NCBI GenBank assembly: GCA_017395085.1
Contig: JAFPWF010000027.1
Coordinates: 1 to 64,000 of the forward strand
From: Oscillospiraceae bacterium
Lineage (GTDB): Bacteria; Bacillota; Clostridia; Oscillospirales; Oscillospiraceae
Length of the DNA: 64,000 nt
Direction of reading: 5' to 3'
The first letter of the stretch is position 1. Every line of letters begins with the position of its first letter. Of this stretch, positions 7,637-15,669 are shown one piece after another. Below the pieces are notes generated by a model. The model was not told where the DNA came from. It did not search any database and was given only the letters and a program-made list of their open reading frames with translations. The translations under genes and the position numbers were made by a program.

Positions 7637-9298
7637 ATGACACCTAAACTGAAAATAATCCCGCTTGGCGGTTTGGGAGAAATCGGGAAAAACATGACCG
7701 TGATTGAATTCGGGAACGACCTGATTATTATCGACTGCGGCATGGGATTCCCGGATGAGAACATGTACGGCATTGATGTGGTGCTTCCGGATATCACTTA
7801 CCTGCGCAACAATGCCAGCCGTATCCGGGGCATGATCATCACACACGGTCATGAAGACCATATCGGGGCAGTTCCTTTCGTGTTGAAGGAACTGGATATT
7901 CCTATTTATACCACGCCGTTGACCGCAGCGCTGATTGAGCTGAAGCTGGAAGAGGAGGATTTGCTTTACAACACTCAGATCTTTACAAAAAAAGCGGGCT
8001 CCGTATTCCGGATCGGCAGTTTTTCCATTGAGTTTATCCGCGTTAACCACAGTATTCCGGATGCAGTTGCACTTGCAATCCGCACTCCTGTCGGTACGGT
8101 GATCCATACGGGAGACTTTAAAATTGATGTAACGCCAATAGCAGGCGGGATGACGGATCTTGTTCGGTTTGGCGAACTGGGAAATGAAGGCGTTCTGGCC
8201 CTGCTCAGCGATTCGACCAATGTTGAAACGCCGGGACATTCCGCATCCGAACGGAAAGTCGGGGAAAGCTTTGACAAACTGTTTGTGAACTGCGACAAGC
8301 GGATCATTATTACAACTTTTGCTTCAAATGTCCATCGTCTGCAGCAGATCATTAATGTAGCTGCAAAATACGGGCGTAAAGTTGCCGTGACGGGCAGAAG
8401 TATGGAAAATGTTCTCCGGACGGCAATGGTTCTTGGATATATGGATGTTCCTGAGGACGTCCTGGTTGATTTGGATCAGATAAACGGTCTGCCGAAAAAT
8501 CGGATTGTAATCATATCTACCGGAAGCCAGGGAGAGGCAATGTCCGCGCTGTACAGGATGGCTTTCTCAGAGCACCGTCAGATCCAGATTGATTCCGACG
8601 ACCGTGTGATTATTTCGGCGTCTGCCATCCCGGGAAATGAAAACACAATCAGCCGTGTTATCGATGAGCTTTTCCATAAAGGCGCAGAGGTGATCTACGA
8701 TCGCCATACCGATCTTCATGTGTCCGGCCATGCCTGCCAGGAAGAGCAGAAAATGATCCTTGCTCTGACAAGACCAAAGTATTTTATTCCCGTGCACGGC
8801 GAGCATCGCATGCTGGTGAAGCACGCGGAACTCGGAAGAATGATGGGTGTAAGTTCCAGAAATATTGTGATCGCCGAGAACGGAACCGTTATTGAGTTCA
8901 CCAAAAAAGGCGTGCTCTGTTCCGATACCGTTCCTTCCGGTGCGGTCCTCGTGGACGGAAGCGGAGGAATCGGCGAAGTCGGAAGTGTTGTGATGCGCGA
9001 CCGCCACAAGCTGGCCGAAGACGGGATGATTGTTGTTGTTCTGACATACTCATCACACGACCATAAGCTTCTCGCGGAACCGGAAATATTAACGCGCGGG
9101 TTTATTTATGTGAAGGAAGCGGAATCCCTGATGGATGAGCTGGTTTCCATCGTTCTTGAGACAGTGGAAAAATGTGATGCGCAGCATATAACGGATTGGA
9201 ACAGCATCAAGACAAAAGTAAAATCAGATCTGTCCGGATACCTGTATAAAACAACGCGCAGAAGTCCGATGATACTCCCGGTTATCACGGAAATCTGA
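7637..9298 (+). CDS. rnjA: Ribonuclease J
   Basis: Metallo-beta-lactamase/beta-CASP ribonuclease with 5'-3' exonuclease and endonuclease activity, central to mRNA decay and rRNA maturation in Firmicutes. The zinc-binding HGHEDH sits at 70-75, followed by HTGDFK, the beta-CASP region (SDSTNVETPGHS, TTFASNVHRLQQ) and PVHGEHRML. At 553 residues it is full length for RNase J1. The ATG has AAGGAG 5 bases upstream. Only one paralogue lies in this window. Confidence 0.95.
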   Translation: MTPKLKIIPLGGLGEIGKNMTVIEFGNDLIIIDCGMGFPDENMYGIDVVLPDITYLRNNASRIRGMIITHGHEDHIGAVPFVLKELDIPIYTTPLTAALIELKLEEEDLLYNTQIFTKKAGSVFRIGSFSIEFIRVNHSIPDAVALAIRTPVGTVIHTGDFKIDVTPIAGGMTDLVRFGELGNEGVLALLSDSTNVETPGHSASERKVGESFDKLFVNCDKRIIITTFASNVHRLQQIINVAAKYGRKVAVTGRSMENVLRTAMVLGYMDVPEDVLVDLDQINGLPKNRIVIISTGSQGEAMSALYRMAFSEHRQIQIDSDDRVIISASAIPGNENTISRVIDELFHKGAEVIYDRHTDLHVSGHACQEEQKMILALTRPKYFIPVHGEHRMLVKHAELGRMMGVSSRNIVIAENGTVIEFTKKGVLCSDTVPSGAVLVDGSGGIGEVGSVVMRDRHKLAEDGMIVVVLTYSSHDHKLLAEPEILTRGFIYVKEAESLMDELVSIVLETVEKCDAQHITDWNSIKTKVKSDLSGYLYKTTRRSPMILPVITEI

Positions 9299-9334
9299 TT
9301 TGTAGATCTGATCTGGAGAAAGGGGGCGTACCGG

Positions 9335-9667
9335 ATGAATATTCAGATTTTCGGTAAAAGCAAATGCTTTGATACCAAAAAAGCGGAGCGATTTTTTAAG
9401 GAACGAAGAATCCGCTACCAGTTTATCGACATCATAAAATACGGTATGAGTCGTGGAGAACTGAAAAGTGTCTGCGGTGCGCTTGGGGTGGAAGCCCTTG
9501 CAAATCCTGAAGACCGGGACTATCCGCTTTTTCAGTATCTGGCTTCCGATGAGGCAAAGATGGAAAAACTTTACGAAATCCCGGAACTGCTTCGTACTCC
9601 TGTGGTACGCAACGGGAAATCAGCGACAGTCGGGTACTGTCCGGAAGTGTGGGAAAACTGGAAATAA
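9335..9667 (+). CDS. ArsC/Spx-family thioredoxin-fold protein
   Basis: A 110-residue thioredoxin-fold protein of the ArsC/Spx/YffB group. A single cysteine in the active-site loop (C11 in GKSKCFDTKKAE), the GLRTPVVRN-like segment LLRTPVVRNG and the length all fit. Spx proper has CxxC; here the second position is not cysteine, so this looks more like a YffB/MgsR-type member than a disulfide-switched Spx. Its function (redox regulator or thiol reductase) is not determined by sequence. It follows rnjA by 36 bases. Confidence 0.8.
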   Translation: MNIQIFGKSKCFDTKKAERFFKERRIRYQFIDIIKYGMSRGELKSVCGALGVEALANPEDRDYPLFQYLASDEAKMEKLYEIPELLRTPVVRNGKSATVGYCPEVWENWK

Positions 9668-9702
9668 AACTGAAAAAAGTACCCGAAAGACACAATTATT
9701 CA

Positions 9703-9731
9703 TTGACAAGTAAACGGAATAGTGGTAATAT
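9703..9731 (+). promoter_or_regulatory. Promoter of rplU-rpmA-obg
   Basis: TTGACA (9703-9708), a 17-base spacer and TAATAT (9726-9731) preceded by TGG form a strong extended promoter. Initiation near 9738 would give a leader of about 75 bases before rplU. Confidence 0.8.
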
Positions 9732-9734
9732 TCC

Positions 9735-9812
9735 ATAGCCGCCTTGAAAGGGTTAGAAAGTGAGCGTTGTCTCCGCCCCCAGAGCGAGCCCTGTATTTAG
9801 GAGGAAATATTT
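9735..9812 (+). ncRNA. L21-type ribosomal protein leader
   Basis: The transcript between the promoter and rplU contains GCCGCCTTGAAAGGGTTAG, AAAGTGAGC and CTCCGCCCCC, a layout that matches the L21 leader found before rplU in Firmicutes, where L21 is thought to repress its own operon. AGGGTT (9749-9754) can pair with AGCCCT (9787-9792) as a closing stem. Recognised by eye; a covariance search would confirm it. Confidence 0.65.
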
Positions 9813-10127
9813 GTGAAGCATGCCGTAATTCTTACCGGCGGAAAGCAGTATCGTGTCGCGGAAGGCGATGTGATCTTTGTGGAAAAGCTCGAAGCGGACG
9901 CCGGCGAGGAAGTCACTTTTGACAAGGTCCTTTGTGTTGTGGACGAGGAAAACTCGACCATCGGCAAACCCTTTGTTGAAGGCGCGACCGTAACCGCGAA
10001 GGTTGTAAAGAATGGGAAGAGTGCCAAGATCCGTGTCTACAAGATGAAGCCGAAAAAAGGATATCGTCGCACGCAGGGTCACAGGCAGCCCTATACCAAG
10101 CTTTCAGTCGAAGCGATTCATGCGTAA
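9813..10127 (+). CDS. rplU: Large ribosomal subunit protein bL21
   Basis: A 104-residue ribosomal protein that binds 23S rRNA. It has the typical start ([16 protein letters not shown]) and the basic C-terminal segment [22 protein letters not shown] start 8 bases after AGGAGG. It is followed directly by rpmA with a 34-base gap. Notably, there is no gene for the protease Prp between them, which most Firmicutes have at this position. Confidence 0.97.
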   Translation: MKHAVILTGGKQYRVAEGDVIFVEKLEADAGEEVTFDKVLCVVDEENSTIGKPFVEGATVTAKVVKNGKSAKIRVYKMKPKKGYRRTQGHRQPYTKLSVEAIHA

Positions 10128-10161
10128 TTCAACACAGCTTTAACGATGGAGGGATAATCAG

Positions 10162-10425
10162 ATGGCACATAAAAAAGGAATGGGTTCGACCAAAAACGGT
10201 CGTGACAGTGAATCCAAGCGTCTCGGTGCAAAGCGTGCGGACGGTCAGTTCGTTCTGGCCGGCAACATTCTGGTTCGTCAGCGCGGAACAAAGATTCACC
10301 CCGGCACCAATGTCGGCAAGGGGAAGGACGACACCCTGTTTGCTCTGGTCGACGGTACTGTGAAGTTTGAACGTCTGGGCAAAGAGCGTAAAAAAGTTTC
10401 TGTTTACGAAGAGATTGCCCAGTAA
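10162..10425 (+). CDS. rpmA: Large ribosomal subunit protein bL27, without the Firmicute N-terminal extension
   Basis: An 87-residue ribosomal protein whose N-terminus reaches the peptidyl transferase centre. It begins [16 protein letters not shown], so residues align from the mature Ala-His-Lys-Lys form. The roughly nine-residue LQFFA-type extension that Prp removes in most Firmicutes is missing, in agreement with the absence of prp next to it. The ATG follows GGAGG at 8 bases (GATGGAGGGATAATCAG). A hairpin terminator or attenuator separates it from obg. Confidence 0.97.
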   Translation: MAHKKGMGSTKNGRDSESKRLGAKRADGQFVLAGNILVRQRGTKIHPGTNVGKGKDDTLFALVDGTVKFERLGKERKKVSVYEEIAQ

Positions 10426-10437
10426 ATTGACGGGTTG

Positions 10438-10502
10438 AGGCCGGACATCTGTCCGGCCTTTTCCATATTCCGGCCTGTGAAGCGCAGACGTGTTCGGCCG
10501 GA
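10438..10502 (+). terminator. Terminator/attenuator with alternative pairings between rpmA and obg
   Basis: AGGCCGGAC (10438-10446) pairs with GTCCGGCCT (10451-10459) and is followed by TTTTCC, a good intrinsic terminator. The same complementary block recurs: TCCGGCCT again at 10469-10476 and CGGCCGGA at 10495-10502, so two tandem hairpins or competing long-range pairs can form. No new promoter is visible before obg, so obg is probably reached by read-through. Confidence 0.65.
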
Positions 10503-10515
10503 TTCGGAGGATCAT

Positions 10516-11796
10516 ATGTCAAGTTTTGTTGATCATGCGAGGATTCATATCCGCGCTGGGAAAGGCGGAGACGGTGCAGTCGCATTTCACAGGGAGAAAT
10601 ATGTTGCGGCAGGCGGGCCGGACGGCGGAGACGGCGGACGCGGCGGCAGTGTCATATTTGTTCCCGATGATAATCTGACCACCCTGATGGATTTTCGGTA
10701 TAAGCGGAAGTTTGTTGCCGAGGACGGAGCAAACGGGCAGGGAAAACGGTGTGCCGGCAAAGACGGGGAAGACCTTTTGGTGCGTGTTCCTGCAGGCACT
10801 TTGATCCGGGATACGGAATCCGGTGCGCTGATGCACGATATGTCGGACGGAAAGCCGTATCTTGCGGCAAAAGGCGGGCGCGGCGGTTGGGGCAACATAC
10901 ACTTTGCAACCCCGACCAGACAGGTACCAAGATTTGCAAAGCCGGGTCTTCCGGGAGAGAGCAGAGATATTACCCTGGAACTGAAACTGTTGGCAGATGT
11001 CGGGTTGATCGGTTTTCCGAACGTTGGGAAATCCACCCTGTTGTCCGTGGTCAGCAATGCACATCCGAAAATTGCGAACTATCATTTTACGACGCTGTTT
11101 CCGAATCTGGGTGTAGTCTATGCGGAGGAAGGCAGCAGTTTTGTTATGGCGGATATCCCGGGCATCATTGAAGGTGCGGCAGACGGAGCCGGACTCGGAC
11201 ACGATTTTTTACGGCATATTGAACGCTGCCGTCTGCTGGTGCACGTTGTGGACGTGTCAGGCTCAGAGGGCAGATCTCCAGCGGAGGACTTTGATATCAT
11301 CAATTCCGAGCTGCGGGAATATAGCGGCGTGCTTGCTGAAAGGCCGCAGATTGTTGTGGCAAACAAATGTGACATTCTGGGAGAAGACAGGAGCGCAGTC
11401 GATGTACTGCGTGAACGTGCCGAAGAGCACGGTTATCCCTTCCTGGAGCTGAGCGCAGCCGCACACAAGGGAATTGACAGACTTGTTCGCCTTTGTATGC
11501 AGAAGCTTTCCGAACTTCCGCCGCCGGAACCGTTTACCGCTGATTATATTGCTCCGGAACCGGTATTGGATGGAGCCGAAGATGTGGTAATCAAAAAATC
11601 TGAAGGAATTTGGCAGCTGGAAGGTGACTGGTTAAAGCGTGTTGCGGCTACGGTGAATTTTTCTGACTACGAAAGCCGGCTCTTCTTTGACCGTGTCCTT
11701 CGGAAAGCCGGTATTTTTGACCGCCTGGAAAGCATGGGCATCCAGGACGGAGAAACAGTCTGCATCTATGACCTGATGTTTGATTACCGTTACTGA
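10516..11796 (+). CDS. obg: Obg-family GTPase
   Basis: Essential ribosome-associated GTPase acting in 50S assembly and stress control. Order of domains: glycine-rich Obg fold (about 1-160, with AGGPDGGDGGRGG), G domain (G1 GFPNVGKST at 166-174, G3 DIPG at 213-216, NKCD near 287) and a C-terminal OCT domain (about 340-426), as is usual in Firmicutes. The ATG start at 10516 follows GGAGG by 5 bases; the open frame begins earlier but only within the attenuator region. 426 residues. Confidence 0.96.
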   Translation: MSSFVDHARIHIRAGKGGDGAVAFHREKYVAAGGPDGGDGGRGGSVIFVPDDNLTTLMDFRYKRKFVAEDGANGQGKRCAGKDGEDLLVRVPAGTLIRDTESGALMHDMSDGKPYLAAKGGRGGWGNIHFATPTRQVPRFAKPGLPGESRDITLELKLLADVGLIGFPNVGKSTLLSVVSNAHPKIANYHFTTLFPNLGVVYAEEGSSFVMADIPGIIEGAADGAGLGHDFLRHIERCRLLVHVVDVSGSEGRSPAEDFDIINSELREYSGVLAERPQIVVANKCDILGEDRSAVDVLRERAEEHGYPFLELSAAAHKGIDRLVRLCMQKLSELPPPEPFTADYIAPEPVLDGAEDVVIKKSEGIWQLEGDWLKRVAATVNFSDYESRLFFDRVLRKAGIFDRLESMGIQDGETVCIYDLMFDYRY

Positions 11797-11797
11797 A

Positions 11798-12262
11798 ATG
11801 AAAAGAAGCCGAATCCGTTTGGCGGTTTACGGCCTTTTGACAGCTGCGGTAATGTGCCTGATTTATTTCCTGTCTGCCCAAAACGGAGACGAATCAGGAA
11901 ATTTGAGCCGCTGGCTGATGGAAACCGCAATCGGGAGATTTCTTTTGCGTATCCTGCCGCCGCTGACCGGTTCCGGAGCGGCACTGGACATTCGAAAATA
12001 TGCTCATATGGCGGAATATACACTGCTTGCCATGACTTCAGCGATGTTTTACCGGGAGTTGACGTGCGAGTCTGTTCCGAAATGGGCATTATGCTGTTCA
12101 GCTCTTCACTCTTTCCTGTATGCATGTTCCGATGAGTATCACCAGACCTTTGTGGAAGGCAGAATCGGGCAGTTTTCGGATGTGCTGATTGATATGGTCG
12201 GCGTTTTTGCAGGGATACTGTTTGTTTTTCTGCTTGTCAGCCTGAGAAAGGACAGATCATGA
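11798..12262 (+). CDS. VanZ-like membrane protein
   Basis: A membrane protein of 154 residues with about four helices and the VanZ-family signatures KYAHMAEYTLL and DEYHQTFVEGRIGQFSDVLID. VanZ gives low-level teicoplanin resistance in its original setting; most chromosomal homologues have no known function. The ATG comes one base after the obg stop codon and has no strong ribosome binding site, so it depends on coupling to obg. A TTG at 11780 is also in frame. The gene ends in an ATGA overlap with the P-type ATPase-like gene. Confidence 0.82.
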   Translation: MKRSRIRLAVYGLLTAAVMCLIYFLSAQNGDESGNLSRWLMETAIGRFLLRILPPLTGSGAALDIRKYAHMAEYTLLAMTSAMFYRELTCESVPKWALCCSALHSFLYACSDEYHQTFVEGRIGQFSDVLIDMVGVFAGILFVFLLVSLRKDRS

Positions 12263-13944
12263 GTCAAAAGGGTAAAGAATCCAGAATAATCCCTTCGGTT
12301 CTTTCCATTCCGGAAAAACTGAACGGATTGCTTCTGCGCGTCCTGAAAATGAGATTGACGTTGGAACGAGTATTTTCTGTCCGGGATCTGCTGCTTTTGC
12401 TTGGCGCGTTTCTTCTGTTCCTTCTGCGGAGCGTCATACCGTTGCCCGGCATACTGCGTACAGTATTCATGATTCTGATTCTTCTCCTGGCAGGCATCCC
12501 TGTTCTGCTGCAGGGCATTCGATTGGGACTCAGGCGGGCTGTCCCGTATGAAGAAGCCGCTGTTTTGCTTGCGGTTTTCATTGCTGTACTGCTGAAGAAA
12601 CCGGAGGTCTCGGCAGTTTTTCTGCTGTGTACTGTTTTTTTGTGGCAGGTGGAAGGGTATTGCCTGCTGCATGTGGATGCAGCGCCAAGTGCGTTGGCTG
12701 ACATTGATGAGGATGCCAGAAACCTTGTCCTCGCAGCCGATTCGGAAAAAAGCAGGGAACGCAGTGTGATTGCTTTTTCAGCTGTATTGTTCTTTGCGCT
12801 GTTTCTCCTTCTTGCTCTGATTCTGGCGATTGTCTGTTTGTTCCATCTTCAGAATGCTTCTGTATGGATTGCACGCAGCCTTGTTCCTCTGATGCTCGCT
12901 GGGACATCCGCTGTTTTATTCTCATCCCTGCTGACACACTTTGGCGCAATATACAGTACTGCGAAAGCAGGCTCATTTTTCCGGAATGATCAGGTCCCGG
13001 AAGACTTTTCACGCTGCAGGTTATTCGCATTCGGAAAAACCGGAACCGTAACGGATGGTCGATTTCTGATTTCTGAAATCATGCCGGTAGGTGTCTCGGA
13101 AGAAGAACTGCTGAGAATTGCAGCGGTGGCTGAGTGTAAATCGAATCATCCGATCGCGATTGCTCTGAAAGCTGCGGCAGGCCTGAAAGAAGGTGTGGTT
13201 CCCTCCGGTGTTCTGGATGTCCGTGAGGTGCCCGGAAAAGGAGTGAGCACATTCTTCTCCGGGAGACAGATTTATGTTGGAAATGCCAGGCTCCTGGATG
13301 AGCATAACATCTGGTATCAGGTCCCGTCTAAGTCTGGAACTGCGATTCACGTTGCGGTTGACAGCACATATCGTGGTTATATTCTGATTTCAGATTCCAT
13401 CAGAGATAATGCTTTTGAAGCATTGGAAGAATTGCGCGCCCAGGGAGTAAAACAGATTGCAATGCTGACGGGCGATGTGCAGTCTGTCTCACGGGTGGTC
13501 GCTTCGGCTCTCAATTTTGACATGGTGAAATCGGAGCTGACCGCAAACGACAAAGCATCAGCCATTCATTACCTGCGGGCTACGCAGGGAGAAAGCGGAA
13601 AAATTGCTGCAGTCGGAGACGGCGTTCACGACAGTGTAATGTTTGATGCTGCAAATGTATCCGTATGTATGGATGTGAAGCCGGACAAAGATGTTGATCT
13701 GAGTATCTGCACGGACGAAATTCTTACGCTTCCTCAGATTTACAGGATTTGCAGAGAGTCGGAAAGGACTCTATGGATCAGCGTGTTCGGCGTGGCCGGA
13801 GCGAAACTGCTGCTCTGTATTCTTGGTTTGTTTCAGGTGCTTCCGCTTACATTTCTTGCGGTCTTTGACTGCGCAGTGGGAACCGCTGCTGTGATCTATT
13901 CACTGACATGTCTGACACTGGAGCACAGAGGAAACCGGAGATGA
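12259..13944 (+). CDS. Degenerate P-type (P1B-like) ATPase, lacking actuator domain and catalytic Asp
   Basis: A 561-residue membrane protein that clearly descends from heavy-metal P-type ATPases but has lost the parts needed for transport. The phosphorylation motif DKTGT reads GKTGT (G259 in FAFGKTGTVTDG). GDGxND reads GDGVHD (H457). No CPC or similar metal motif precedes the P domain, and the stretch where the actuator domain with TGES should be is only about 45 residues. Still present: the N-domain HP motif (SNHPIAIAL), MLTGD, and paired membrane helices before and after. The reading frame is intact and the ATG overlaps the vanZ stop (ATGA), so this is a maintained pseudoenzyme, not an obvious pseudogene. 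Function unknown; a regulatory or scaffolding role is inference. Confidence 0.85.
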   Translation: MSQKGKESRIIPSVLSIPEKLNGLLLRVLKMRLTLERVFSVRDLLLLLGAFLLFLLRSVIPLPGILRTVFMILILLLAGIPVLLQGIRLGLRRAVPYEEAAVLLAVFIAVLLKKPEVSAVFLLCTVFLWQVEGYCLLHVDAAPSALADIDEDARNLVLAADSEKSRERSVIAFSAVLFFALFLLLALILAIVCLFHLQNASVWIARSLVPLMLAGTSAVLFSSLLTHFGAIYSTAKAGSFFRNDQVPEDFSRCRLFAFGKTGTVTDGRFLISEIMPVGVSEEELLRIAAVAECKSNHPIAIALKAAAGLKEGVVPSGVLDVREVPGKGVSTFFSGRQIYVGNARLLDEHNIWYQVPSKSGTAIHVAVDSTYRGYILISDSIRDNAFEALEELRAQGVKQIAMLTGDVQSVSRVVASALNFDMVKSELTANDKASAIHYLRATQGESGKIAAVGDGVHDSVMFDAANVSVCMDVKPDKDVDLSICTDEILTLPQIYRICRESERTLWISVFGVAGAKLLLCILGLFQVLPLTFLAVFDCAVGTAAVIYSLTCLTLEHRGNRR

Positions 13945-14540
13945 ATGTTTACGATTTTGATGAAACAATTTTTCACCCGGACAGCTCTTTCAGTTTCTTC
14001 TGCTTCTGTGCACGGCATAATACGCTTGCTGTGTCAAAGTGTATTCCTTCGGCTGTAGTACAGTTTTTTCGATATCTGATTCACGGAAAGTCGGATGCCC
14101 GGCAGTTGAAAGAAGCGCTGTTTTCCTTTCTGAACAGGATAGACAATGTGGAGTATTACGTTCAAAGATTCTGGGAAGTACACGCCGGTCAAATCGCACC
14201 ATGGTATCTTGCACAAAAAAAGCCTGATGATTTAATCATTTCAGCATCTCCGGATTTCCTGCTTCGGCCGATCGTTCAGGAGCTTGGAGTGAATCTGATA
14301 GCTACGCGTATGAATCCGTATACCGGAAAGATTACGGGAAAGAACTGCCATGATCATGAGAAAGCCAGACGATTGCTGGAGCTTTATCCCAATGCGATTG
14401 TGGATGAATTTTATTCAGATTCCAGGTGTGATGATCCGCTGGCAGAGCTTGCCGCTAAGGCCTATCTGGTCAGAGGAAATGAACGGATTCCCTGGCCGGA
14501 CAGAAACAAAGATCATCTTGTTCCTGGGATTAATAATTGA
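13941..14540 (+). CDS. HAD-superfamily phosphatase (HAD-IB-like)
   Basis: A 199-residue HAD hydrolase starting NVYDFDETIFHPDSS, with both motif I aspartates, ISASPDF as motif II and VDEFYSDSRCDDP as motif IV. The closest relatives by appearance are SerB-like HAD-IB phosphatases; the substrate is not evident. The start is ATG 13941, which overlaps the stop of the P-type ATPase-like gene (ATGA) and follows CGGAG closely. It is the last gene of the obg chain; a terminator comes 10 bases after. Confidence 0.82.
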   Translation: MNVYDFDETIFHPDSSFSFFCFCARHNTLAVSKCIPSAVVQFFRYLIHGKSDARQLKEALFSFLNRIDNVEYYVQRFWEVHAGQIAPWYLAQKKPDDLIISASPDFLLRPIVQELGVNLIATRMNPYTGKITGKNCHDHEKARRLLELYPNAIVDEFYSDSRCDDPLAELAAKAYLVRGNERIPWPDRNKDHLVPGINN

Positions 14541-14550
14541 CTCCGAACAA

Positions 14551-14577
14551 AAAAGACGGCTGTGTCAGCCGTCTTTT
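14551..14577. terminator. Terminator after the HAD gene (bidirectional)
   Basis: GACGGCT (14555-14561) pairs with AGCCGTC (14567-14573) around a 5-base loop, flanked by AAAA and TTTTT. It can serve the plus-strand obg chain and the convergent minus-strand gene at 14634. Confidence 0.85.
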
Positions 14578-14633
14578 TCATCAGTTCAGTATTGTGCGGT
14601 GGCGGTATGCGTAACCGGATGATTCAGCTCTGC

Positions 14634-15110
14634 TCATGCATCCTGCTTGAATTCCGGGACAAAGCTTCTGTCATAACCCATTTCACGCAGGCGGCGGTTA
14701 ATCTTCTTGATTTCCTTGTTAAACATTAAAGTTCGCAGTTCGTCGTCTCCAACAAAGCGACAGTAACCTGCACAGAAGTTTTCAAACATGGCTTTATTCT
14801 GCGGAGAAAGCTTTCCCCAGAGCATCAGCATACAGAGAACTGCTCCGACAAAGAAGGAAATGATGAGATAATGCGGACAGAAGCGAAAAATGACGAACAG
14901 AACAATTGCAGAAAACACGGTGCACACAATAATTGAAGTGTTGGTATATCGCTTTGCACCGACAGCAATCAGATTCGGATCAATCTCCTGCATTTTACGG
15001 ATCATGGGGTAAGCAGTCATCAGATTGAAAAGAAACTGCCGCATAAAAAGATAAAACCACAGCCATCCGCCGAAAAAAACACCCGCGCAGAGCATAATCT
15101 TTGTTTCCAT
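14634..15110 (-). CDS. Membrane protein of unknown function
   Basis: A 158-residue protein with three predicted membrane segments: about 5-28, then two helices at about 58-78 and 80-97. The C-terminal 60 residues are cytoplasmic-looking, charged, and contain RRLREMGYDRSFVPEF. No family recognised. It is a single gene with a good ribosome binding site (GGAGGG, 6 bases before ATG), convergent with the HAD gene and divergent from the Asp23 gene. Confidence 0.75.
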   Translation of the reverse strand: METKIMLCAGVFFGGWLWFYLFMRQFLFNLMTAYPMIRKMQEIDPNLIAVGAKRYTNTSIIVCTVFSAIVLFVIFRFCPHYLIISFFVGAVLCMLMLWGKLSPQNKAMFENFCAGYCRFVGDDELRTLMFNKEIKKINRRLREMGYDRSFVPEFKQDA

Positions 15111-15249
15111 ACTTTTCCCTCCGGATCATTTTAATGCAATATATCACAATTTATCGGTTCTTTCAATTGCAAACCGTATTTTTATAGAAAATGATTCCGT
15201 TCCGGACTTGAAAAACGCGGTGTTTAGGCTTTCTTTTTTCCATGTTTCG

Positions 15250-15258
15250 TGTTAAAAT
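15250..15258 (+). promoter_or_regulatory. Possible extended -10 promoter of the Asp23-nusB chain
   Basis: TGT-TAAAAT at 15250-15258 fits an extended -10 box 30 bases before the Asp23 start. No clear -35 hexamer is present at the right distance, so confidence is limited. If correct, it drives the long chain of genes that runs to about 30.3 kb. Confidence 0.4.
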
Positions 15259-15288
15259 ACAAAAGATACTATTTTGGAGGAAATAATC

Positions 15289-15654
15289 ATGGGTGATAAC
15301 AACTATATCAGTTATCAGGAAGAGAACGGCAGCATTAACATTTCAGAAGAAGTGATTCTGACGATTGTTCGCGCTGCTGTTACGGAAGTGGAAGGGGTTG
15401 CCTCTCTTTCCACCACAGCCGGTACCGAGCTTGCTGAGTTGATTGGACTAAAGTCGATTCCGAAGGGCGTTACCACTCGCTTTGACAATAACAAGATCAT
15501 CACGGATGTAATTATTAACGTTTCCTATGGGAATAATGTGGTAAATGTTGCAAAGGCTGTACAGGATTCCGTGAGAAGTGTAATTCAGGCAACGACAGGA
15601 TTTGAAGATGCGGAAGTCAACGTACATGTTTCCGGGATTTCGTTTGAACGATAA
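15289..15654 (+). CDS. Asp23/Gls24-family envelope stress protein
   Basis: A 121-residue Asp23/Gls24-type protein: the family core SEEVILTIVRAAVTEVEGV, then VTTRFDNNKIITDVIINVSYG and the C-terminal VNVHVSGISF. Members are abundant cytoplasmic proteins linked to membrane and cell-envelope stress; the family is commonly placed just upstream of nusB in clostridia, as here. ATG start 8 bases after GGAGG. 15 bases separate it from nusB. Confidence 0.9.
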   Translation: MGDNNYISYQEENGSINISEEVILTIVRAAVTEVEGVASLSTTAGTELAELIGLKSIPKGVTTRFDNNKIITDVIINVSYGNNVVNVAKAVQDSVRSVIQATTGFEDAEVNVHVSGISFER

Positions 15655-15669
15655 GACTGGAGAAGGGGA

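Noticed and set aside
7460-8239. Minus-strand frame over recR/rnjA (259 residues)
   Set aside because: Shadow of rnjA; composition rich in His, Arg and Cys without family motifs.
10519-11202. Minus-strand frame over obg (227 residues)
   Set aside because: Antisense to the glycine-rich Obg domain, whose codons leave the opposite strand open.
12259-13944. Calling the P-type ATPase-like gene a pseudogene
   Set aside because: The frame is intact, with coupled start and stop codons, and the lost residues are specific catalytic ones; a pseudoenzyme fits better.
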